Positions 1 to 4,684 of a stretch of 5,153 nucleotides of DNA are shown piece after piece; the stretch's first letter is position 1; each line of letters opens with the position of its first letter. The notes beneath the pieces were generated by a model, which saw only the letters and a list, made by a program, of their open reading frames with translations, was not told the DNA's origin and searched no databases. Location: positions 1-5,153 of the forward strand of contig CAMHBH010000133.1 of the NCBI GenBank assembly GCA_946183175.1, written 5' to 3'. The stretch is from an uncultured Oscillibacter sp. (GTDB taxonomy: Bacteria > Bacillota > Clostridia > Oscillospirales > Oscillospiraceae). Made by a program: the position numbers and the translations under genes.

Positions 1-2
1 CG

Positions 3-44
3 GATTACTTTGCGCCGTACCGCTTATTTATCGCTTACCTCTGA
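3..44 (+). CDS. Possible 3' end of an upstream gene (partial)
   Basis: Reading from base 3, the frame gives 13 residues (DYFAPYRLFIAYL) and then TGA at 42-44. The stop falls inside the left arm of the terminator at 38-64, an arrangement often seen where an intrinsic terminator closes a gene. The other two plus frames stay open through the terminator, so this frame is the best candidate for a gene entering from the left. Thirteen residues are too few to identify a family. If real, the gene converges on the SLH-protein gene. The support is only the position of the stop relative to the terminator, so this is a weak call. Confidence 0.25.
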   Translation, partial: DYFAPYRLFIAYL

Positions 45-64
45 ACGTTCAGAGGGCCGTTTTT
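38..64 (+). terminator. Rho-independent terminator for a plus-strand gene to the left
   Basis: CCTCTGAACGTTCAGAGG (38-55) is a perfect palindrome, able to form a 7-bp stem with an ACGT loop. It is followed by GCCG and a run of five T at 60-64. The T run lies only on the plus-strand 3' side, so it would stop transcription coming from the left edge. Read on the minus strand, the sequence after the hairpin (GTAAGCGATAAATAAGC) has no T run, so it is not an obvious terminator for the SLH-protein gene. Confidence 0.75.
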
Positions 65-124
65 ATGTCGCTCCGCCGCTCCGCGCGGCCAAAAGACAAC
101 GGGGGAGGCGGCCACAAGGCCAAA

Positions 125-2356
125 TCAGATGACACGTTCCATCGCGCGGCAGAGCATGACGGCGGCGGTACCCCGGCGCACGGTCTCCCGGGCGTTATAG
201 GTACCCTGTACCAGTCCGAGGCCCTGCGCGAGCGCGGCGTAGCCCATATCCTGCGCGGCGATGTCGTCCTTGTCGGCGTAGGCGCAGGTGAAGATTCCGT
301 TCAGATTCGCAACGGCGCGGTAGCCGCCGCAATTCAGGAGCAGTTTCACGAGTTCGCCGCGCGTCATGACGGTATCCTCGTGGCGCTCCCCGGGCGTCAG
401 GCCGCCCATGCTGTACACCGTACTGTAGGCGTCGTTCTTCTCGTCGTCGGTCACGTCGTCGGGATTGAGACGCCAGCCGCGCGTCGACGCAATCAGGCAC
501 ACGGCGTCCCACTGCGTCAGGCTGATGTTCGGGCGGAACTCCCCGCCGGTATAGCCGACGCCGTAATCGGCGAGTTTGCGGATATCGGCGGCGGCGTCCG
601 CGCCGTCGATGTCGGAGTACAAAATTTCGTTGTCGACGGCCTCGGGCTGTACGGGCCGCCCGGTCTTGGCGTCAATGCCCGGACAGTTCTCCTCGCGCTC
701 CAGTCCGTAGCTCAGGAAGAGAATCTGGAACTGCTCGTAGCCCAGCGAAATCAGCTTGCTTTCGATGTCGCCGCCCGACAGCGGGTTGAGTTTGCGCGAC
801 TTGCTCCGGTAGGCCAGCGTGACAGTATACGTGTCAAACCAGGCGTCGACGGCGGCGGCGTTCGTGACAAGGTTCTCCGTGCCGTCAAAGTTCACTTCCT
901 CGTCCCAGGTGAACGACAGCCCGCATACGGCCCCGGTCTCCACGTCGACCTGTACCACGCACTGGTTTTCGGGGAAGAAGTAGCCGTTGACCCTGCGGGT
1001 GAAGGTGAAGCTGTAGTACGGCGCGCCCTTGTCGGTCTGGTCGGTGACATCGTGGAGGGGGAGGTCGGCGGCGTGGGGGGTGTAGCGCGACAGGAACGCC
1101 TCCGCGATACTCTGCGCGCGCGACTGCCGTACAGTCGGGGTACGGTCTTCGTCCCAGCGCCCGTAGCTGTTCAGCGACTTGACTTCTCCGGTCTTGGCGT
1201 CCACGCGGAAAGTCCGGTCGGAGCGGAACGCGCTGTCCTTCTGACTGGCTGTGTTGTCGCTCTTCGTATAGCGAATCGTACAGAAGATGTCCTCGGTGTC
1301 GTCGGCGTTCTTGACAATCCGGTAATTCGACGTGGCGATGTTGTAGCCTTCGAGTTTGTACGCAGCCTCGGCGCGGATTCGGGTGTCGAGTTCCTCCGTG
1401 GACAGCACGTCTTTGAGCTTGTCGACGCCTGTCAGCTCCGTTTCGTTGAGTTGCTTCCGCGCCGCGCCGCCGGACGCGCCCATATCCGCCGCGTCCTCCT
1501 CTGCCTGCGCGGCAGTGTTCCTGTTGTAGTAGAAAAAGCTGTCGGCGTCGGTGAGTTCGCCCGACTGCGCGTCGACGTAACGCGCCTCGTAGTCGGCGGG
1601 GACGTAGCGGAGTACGGCGTGCTTGGTCTCCTTGGGGCGGTTGGCGTTCGCGGTCACGTACACCAACTCAAGATTGAGCGTGTCCTTGAGCTTCGCGGCG
1701 GCGTCGGACTGGCTGACGGCGGGCGTCGCCGACGGAATCCCGCCCAAATAGCGTTGCGACGGCGCGTCGCGGTAGAAGTTCGTGACCTTGTTGTCGCTCC
1801 CGCGCACGTTGATGGAGTACGTCAGCGGAGAGGGCAGGCCGTTCAACAGAATCGTCCCGGAGAAGTAGGTGCCGTTACTGTTGAGTTGTCCGGCGGTGCG
1901 CGGCTCGGCGAGTTCGATAGTCTCTACAGAGGAATCGAGTACCCGGTCGAGGAACGCCCGCGCGGCGGTTCTCGCGGCTTGCGCGTCGACATTCGGGAAC
2001 GTGGGCAGGTAGGGGGTGTAGCGGGACATTTCGCGGTTGTCGTTGTAGTAGTAGGAAAGAATCGTGCCGTCGTCGAGGGCGCTTACGTTCATGGACGCGT
2101 CCTGACCCTGCCAGTACAGGTGCCAAGTGACGCCCAATTCCTCTTCCGACAGGTTGCCGTTGAACTCCGTAAACGCGTCGGTATCGAGGTCGAGCGTGCC
2201 CTTGACCAGTTCGGTGACGTTCTTCAGGCGTTCGTCCTGCGTGGCGGAGGCCGACAGCGGCTCCGTAACCGCTACCTCCTCCGGGGCCGCCAACGCCGGG
2301 ACGATACCTGTCACCGCCAGCGTCAGGCCCAGTAACAGGGAAATCCATCGTTTCAT
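125..2356 (-). CDS. Secreted YcdB/YcdC-PepSY-like protein with C-terminal SLH repeats
   Basis: This encodes a 743-residue exported cell-envelope protein of unknown biochemical role. The start is the ATG at 2354-2356, which has AAGAAGG six bases upstream and opens with a signal peptide: KR, a hydrophobic core (residues 4-20) and an ALA-A cleavage site near residue 23. An in-frame ATG 29 codons upstream would bury that signal and lacks a comparable RBS. There is no lipobox. Residues about 40-490 resemble the YcdB/YcdC repeated domain related to PepSY/YPEB, with recurring motifs VDAQSGELT (261-269), VDAKTGEVKSL (385-395) and VDVETGAV (470-477). The C-terminus carries three SLH-like repeats (about 579-625, 633-680, 688-743). 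Only the second keeps a near-canonical TRAE motif (TRGE, 665-668), so non-covalent wall binding is plausible but not certain. The gene is monocistronic in this view, preceded by an ECF-type promoter, with no clear terminator after its TGA. The fold assignment is by eye; the catalytic role, if any, is unknown. Confidence 0.85.
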   Translation of the reverse strand: MKRWISLLLGLTLAVTGIVPALAAPEEVAVTEPLSASATQDERLKNVTELVKGTLDLDTDAFTEFNGNLSEEELGVTWHLYWQGQDASMNVSALDDGTILSYYYNDNREMSRYTPYLPTFPNVDAQAARTAARAFLDRVLDSSVETIELAEPRTAGQLNSNGTYFSGTILLNGLPSPLTYSINVRGSDNKVTNFYRDAPSQRYLGGIPSATPAVSQSDAAAKLKDTLNLELVYVTANANRPKETKHAVLRYVPADYEARYVDAQSGELTDADSFFYYNRNTAAQAEEDAADMGASGGAARKQLNETELTGVDKLKDVLSTEELDTRIRAEAAYKLEGYNIATSNYRIVKNADDTEDIFCTIRYTKSDNTASQKDSAFRSDRTFRVDAKTGEVKSLNSYGRWDEDRTPTVRQSRAQSIAEAFLSRYTPHAADLPLHDVTDQTDKGAPYYSFTFTRRVNGYFFPENQCVVQVDVETGAVCGLSFTWDEEVNFDGTENLVTNAAAVDAWFDTYTVTLAYRSKSRKLNPLSGGDIESKLISLGYEQFQILFLSYGLEREENCPGIDAKTGRPVQPEAVDNEILYSDIDGADAAADIRKLADYGVGYTGGEFRPNISLTQWDAVCLIASTRGWRLNPDDVTDDEKNDAYSTVYSMGGLTPGERHEDTVMTRGELVKLLLNCGGYRAVANLNGIFTCAYADKDDIAAQDMGYAALAQGLGLVQGTYNARETVRRGTAAVMLCRAMERVI

Positions 2357-2362
2357 GAAATA

Positions 2363-2369
2363 CCTTCTT
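2363..2369 (-). promoter_or_regulatory. Ribosome binding site deciding the SLH-protein start
   Basis: AAGAAGG on the minus strand, six bases before the ATG at 2354-2356. It supports the internal start, whose product begins with a signal peptide, over the upstream in-frame ATG at 2441-2443. Confidence 0.7.
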
Positions 2370-2380
2370 TCTTGTCGTGT

Positions 2381-2470
2381 GGACAGGTTTTGTGTGGTGT
2401 GTTTGGTACCTCGCTTTCTTGCCGTGCGGCTGTGTGTTGCCACACGGACAGGTTTTTGTGTGTGGTGTGG
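2381..2470 (-). repeat. Imperfect direct repeat in the 5' untranslated leader of the SLH-protein gene
   Basis: Two copies of a 21-25 nt motif lie 65 bases apart, at 2381-2401 and 2446-2470. On the minus strand both read as a CA-rich stretch running into AAAACCTGTCC (AAAAACCTGTCC in the upstream copy); they differ by one T and one TG indel. Between them the minus strand holds a short GNRA-type hairpin (GTGTG-GCAA-CACAC, 2433-2446) and GCCG-CA-CGGC (2421-2430). A reverse-complement copy of the core, GGACAG on the minus strand, lies at 2475-2480, near the predicted transcript start. The repeat is visible; any role in mRNA stability or protein binding is inference. Confidence 0.6.
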
Positions 2471-2483
2471 TGTTCTGTCCCTT

Positions 2484-2510
2484 TAGACGCCCCCCGGGAA
2501 AAAAGGTTCC
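2484..2510 (-). promoter_or_regulatory. ECF-sigma-type promoter of the SLH-protein gene
   Basis: On the minus strand GGAAC (2506-2510) is followed after 16 bases by CGTCTA (2484-2489). This matches the general ECF sigma-factor pattern of an AAC-type -35 and a CGTC-type -10. The flanking CCTTTT after GGAAC is also seen in Firmicute ECF promoters. An A/T tract (GAAATTTTT) lies just upstream. The start site would fall near 2477, giving a leader of about 120 nt. No housekeeping -35/-10 pair of similar quality was found in this intergenic region. No ECF sigma or anti-sigma gene lies in the window, so the cognate factor is unknown. Confidence 0.6.
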
Positions 2511-2521
2511 CTCTTTCCCGG
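2494..2521. repeat. 8-bp inverted repeat enclosing the ECF -35 element
   Basis: CCGGGAAA (2494-2501) and TTTCCCGG (2514-2521) are perfect inverted copies separated by 12 bases that contain the GTTCC complement of the -35 element. The layout would suit an operator for a dimeric repressor, but no regulator gene is present to support that. Neither side has a T run placed to make it an intrinsic terminator. Confidence 0.5.
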
Positions 2522-2626
2522 AAAAATTTCGACCTGTGCGCTTACCGCGATTTTGCCTATCCCCGCACGCAAAAAGCCTCCCCCGTGTCAACGGGGAGGG
2601 GCCTAGTCGCTCAGGTCGAATTTTTT
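2522..2626. repeat. 19-bp imperfect inverted repeat flanking the yigZ terminator
   Basis: The left arm at 2522-2540 and the reverse complement of the right arm at 2608-2626 match at 17 of 19 positions. Both carry an A5-6 tract and CGACCTG. They enclose 67 bases that include the intrinsic terminator. The right arm overlaps the yigZ stop codon, and the left arm abuts the ECF promoter region. In the minus-strand transcript the arms could form an outer helix ending in AAATTTTT, a second terminator-like structure. No flanking target-site duplication is visible, so a small transposon is less likely. Confidence 0.55.
2571..2602 (-). terminator. Rho-independent terminator of the hflX-yigZ operon
   Basis: On the minus strand, about 22 bases after the yigZ TAA, a GC-rich stem (CCTCCCCGT pairing with ACGGGGGAGG, one bulged G) with a short TGAC loop is followed by TTTTTGCG (T run at 2571-2575). 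It is placed to end yigZ transcription before the promoter of the SLH-protein gene. The plus strand has no T run after the hairpin, so it acts in one direction. Confidence 0.85.
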
Positions 2627-3257
2627 ACGCCTCGACGCGCTCTCCGGGGCGTTCTATTTCGCCCGCGGGCGTCATGGACACCGACGCCCCCGACAACTGT
2701 CGCAGGCGTCCGGCGAATACTTCGGCTTGTCCGGCGGGGAACGCCGCGCGCAATACGACCGCCGCGCCGTAGTCGGCCCCGGACACCTCACCGCCACAGG
2801 CCGCGATTTCGCGCTGTACCCGTTCCAGAAGCGGGTACGGGCACGGGATTTCCCAGAGCGTCCAGCGCGTCACAGACGCCACCCCCGCCGCGTCCAGCGT
2901 GTCTTTCGCGGCGCGGGAATAGGCCCGCGTCAGGCCCCCCGCGCCCAGCAGTACGCCGCCGAAATAGCGCGTCACCACACAGCAGACGTTACACACCCCG
3001 CGCCGCTGGAATACGTTCAACATCGGCTGTCCGGCGGTGCCCTGCGGCTCGCCGTCGTCGGAGTAGCGCACGGCCCCGCCCTCGCGCAACAGGTAGCACC
3101 AGCAGTTATGCCGCGCGTCGTGGTACTTCCTCCGGGCCTCGTCAATCCGCCGCCGCGCGTCCTCCTCGCCGTCCACGCGCCAGACGTGCCCGATAAAACG
3201 GGAGCGCTTTTCGACAAACTCCGTCTCCGCGTCCTGATACGGTACAAAATAGCTCAT
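2625..3257 (-). CDS. yigZ: YigZ/IMPACT family protein (UPF0029 + DUF1949)
   Basis: This encodes a 210-residue cytosolic protein of the YigZ/IMPACT family (YvyE in Bacillus). Its exact function is not settled; the eukaryotic relative IMPACT regulates the kinase GCN2. The N-terminal IMPACT fold shows the family hallmarks EKRSRFIGH (16-24), SDDGEPQGTAGQP (66-78) and the signature VVTRYFGGVLLGAGGLTRAYS-type block at 94-114. Residues about 139-195 fit the C-terminal DUF1949 ferredoxin-like domain. Full length is normal for the family. The ATG at 3255-3257 is chosen because it begins MSYF followed at once by conserved sequence and has GGAGGA six bases upstream. Its ATG overlaps the hflX stop as ATGA, so the two are probably translationally coupled from one transcript. 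An intrinsic terminator follows closely. The family call is firm; the role is not. Confidence 0.93.
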   Translation of the reverse strand: MSYFVPYQDAETEFVEKRSRFIGHVWRVDGEEDARRRIDEARRKYHDARHNCWCYLLREGGAVRYSDDGEPQGTAGQPMLNVFQRRGVCNVCCVVTRYFGGVLLGAGGLTRAYSRAAKDTLDAAGVASVTRWTLWEIPCPYPLLERVQREIAACGGEVSGADYGAAVVLRAAFPAGQAEVFAGRLRQLSGASVSMTPAGEIERPGERVEA

Positions 3258-4534
3258 GCGCCGTCCTCCGTCCGCAGGTACGCCCGTACCTGTCCGAGCG
3301 TCGCGGGGCCGCACACCGCCGTGACCGCGATTCCCTCCGGGCGGTAGTCCACCGCCTCCACCGACGCCTCCCGGTACAGCGTATCCAACAGCGCGCCCCG
3401 GTCGTAGGGCAGGAACACCGTCACGCGCCGGATTCCCGGGTCAAGGCGCTTCGCTATCATGTCGAGAAGTTCCGGGACGCCCTCCCCCGTCCGCGCCGAC
3501 AGTAAACAAATATCGTCCCCGTGAGGCATGATTTCCCCCGGCGGGAGTTTGTCGCACTTGTTGAAGATGTTGATTCGCGGCAGTTCGCCCGCGCCCAGCT
3601 CCGTTATCAACGATTCCACAACTTCTACTTGCCGCCGCCACTCCGGGCTTGACACGTCGACGACGTGCAACAGAATATCGGCGTACTCCAGCTCCTCCAG
3701 TGTGGCCCGGAACGCCTCTACTAACTGGTGCGGCAGTTTCCGGATAAAGCCCACCGTGTCACTGATGACGACATTCAGCGTGTCACTGACGGCCAGCAGG
3801 CGCGACGTGGTGTCGAGGGTGTCGAAAAGGCGGTCGTTGGCGGGGATTGCGGAGCCTGTCAGGCGGTTCAGCAACGTCGACTTCCCCGCGTTCGTGTAGC
3901 CCACTATCGCCGCGACCGGGATTTCCCGCTTTTCGCGTGTCCGGCGCTGGGTGCCGCGTACGCGCCGCACGTCCTCCAAATCGGCTTTGAGCTTGTCGAT
4001 TTTGCGCCGGATGTGGCGGCGGTCGGTCTCTAATTGCGTCTCGCCGGGGCCTTTCGAGCCGATAGGCCCGCGCCCGCTTGTACCCGCCTGCCGTTCCAAA
4101 TGCGTCCACATGCCCGTCAGGCGCGGCAACAAATAGCGGTACTGCGCAAGCTCTACTTGTAAGCGTCCCTCGCGGGTACGGGCGCGCTGTGCGAAGATGT
4201 CCAGAATCAGCCCGCAGCGGTCGAGTACCTGTACTTTGAGCAGTTCGGTCAGGACGCGCATTTGTGACGGCGACAGGTCGTTGTCAAAAATGACCATCGT
4301 CGCGCCGACGTTCCCGCAATACTCCCGGACTTCCTCCGCCTTGCCCTCCCCGATGAACGTACGCGGGTCGGGCGACGGGCGGTTTTGCAGGATAATCCCC
4401 TCGACACTCCCCCCGGCGGTCTCGACCAGCGCCGACAGCTCGTCCATACTCTCGTCGTCGGAACTCTCCGCGCGGCCCAGTACCGGGGAGTTCAGCCCCA
4501 CGAGTACCACTTTGTCCCGGATGTCTTCTGTCAT
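3254..4534 (-). CDS. hflX: Ribosome-splitting GTPase HflX
   Basis: This encodes a 426-residue GTPase of the HflX family. Known members bind the 50S subunit and split stalled or hibernating ribosomes; some contribute to stress or macrolide tolerance. The N-terminal HflX domain includes DPRTFIGEGKAEEV (56-69) and NDLSPSQMRVL (85-95). The family-specific block KGPGETQLETDRR lies at 161-173 in a basic helical region. The GTPase domain has G1 GYTNAGKST (212-220), a switch region FDTLDTTSR (237-245), G3 DTVGFIRKLPHQLVEAF (259-275), G4 NKCD (325-328) and G5 SAR (346-348). All catalytic motifs look intact and the length is typical. The ATG at 4532-4534 is set by AGGAGGA six bases upstream; a longer in-frame start at 4646-4648 would read back through the promoter. 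It is first in an operon with yigZ, which it overlaps by 4 bp. Confidence 0.96.
   Translation of the reverse strand: MTEDIRDKVVLVGLNSPVLGRAESSDDESMDELSALVETAGGSVEGIILQNRPSPDPRTFIGEGKAEEVREYCGNVGATMVIFDNDLSPSQMRVLTELLKVQVLDRCGLILDIFAQRARTREGRLQVELAQYRYLLPRLTGMWTHLERQAGTSGRGPIGSKGPGETQLETDRRHIRRKIDKLKADLEDVRRVRGTQRRTREKREIPVAAIVGYTNAGKSTLLNRLTGSAIPANDRLFDTLDTTSRLLAVSDTLNVVISDTVGFIRKLPHQLVEAFRATLEELEYADILLHVVDVSSPEWRRQVEVVESLITELGAGELPRINIFNKCDKLPPGEIMPHGDDICLLSARTGEGVPELLDMIAKRLDPGIRRVTVFLPYDRGALLDTLYREASVEAVDYRPEGIAVTAVCGPATLGQVRAYLRTEDGA
3264..3269 (-). promoter_or_regulatory. Ribosome binding site of yigZ inside the hflX 3' end
   Basis: GGAGGA on the minus strand, six bases before the yigZ ATG and within the last codons of hflX. 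It fixes the yigZ start at 3257 rather than the longer in-frame ATG at 3314, and fits translational coupling. Confidence 0.75.
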
Positions 4535-4540
4535 GCGCGC

Positions 4541-4547
4541 TCCTCCT
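4541..4547 (-). promoter_or_regulatory. Ribosome binding site of hflX
   Basis: AGGAGGA on the minus strand with a six-base spacing to the ATG at 4532-4534. It is close to the ideal anti-16S complement and decides the hflX start. Confidence 0.85.
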
Positions 4548-4565
4548 GTCGTGTTGGATAAGGGC

Positions 4566-4594
4566 AGTATAACCCGCGTGAGAGAAAATTTCAA
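4566..4594 (-). promoter_or_regulatory. Housekeeping (sigma-70/sigma-A type) promoter of hflX-yigZ
   Basis: On the minus strand TTGAAA (4589-4594) is separated by exactly 17 bases from TATACT (4566-4571). Each box differs from consensus by one base. The start site would lie near 4559, giving a leader of about 25 nt that contains the hflX RBS. It lies between the hairpin at 4612-4661 and the gene, so hflX need not depend on transcription from the CRISPR side. Confidence 0.8.
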
Positions 4595-4611
4595 CCGCAC
4601 GGAAAAGCGCG

Positions 4612-4661
4612 TTGGCAAGTCGCCTTTGCCCCGACACAGCGGGGACAATGCGACTTGCCAA
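4612..4661 (-). terminator. Long hairpin between the CRISPR trailer and the hflX promoter; candidate terminator or insulator
   Basis: TTGGCAAGTCGC (4612-4623) and GCGACTTGCCAA (4650-4661) are perfect 12-bp inverted copies. Inside, TTG/CAA and CCCCG/CGGGG pair around a 6-base loop with one bulged A and a small internal loop, for about 20 bp in total. On the minus strand the hairpin is followed by CGCGCTTTTCC, a weak T run. On the plus strand it is followed by ATCACATTTTTA, a T run set six bases away. Neither is a textbook terminator, but the position would block crRNA-precursor transcription from running into hflX. No target-site duplication flanks it. Confidence 0.45.
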
Positions 4662-4684
4662 TCACATTTTTACGGTGTCATGCA

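Noticed and set aside
60..124. A minus-strand intrinsic terminator for the SLH-protein gene between its stop and position 60
   Set aside because: Only short GGCC-based pairings are present, with no stable stem followed by a T run on the minus strand.
65..2335. A 756-codon plus-strand open frame covering nearly all of the SLH-protein gene
   Set aside because: It is antisense to a gene with a signal peptide, RBS and recognisable domains. Its own translation is low-complexity (rich in V, G, R, A) with no domain. The frame is open because the real gene rarely uses the codons TTA, CTA and TCA, which would be stops on the other strand.
2372..3347. Plus-strand open frames over the intergenic region and yigZ
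   Set aside because: They are antisense to yigZ, arginine- and proline-rich from GC bias, without an RBS or any recognisable domain.
4535..4648. A longer HflX start at 4646-4648
   Set aside because: The added 38 residues would be translated from the promoter and leader region, are not HflX-like, and the ATG at 4534 has an excellent AGGAGGA site.
4612..4661. The hairpin upstream of hflX as a miniature transposon
   Set aside because: There is no target-site duplication at its ends and the element is only 50 bp; a terminator or insulator role fits its position better.
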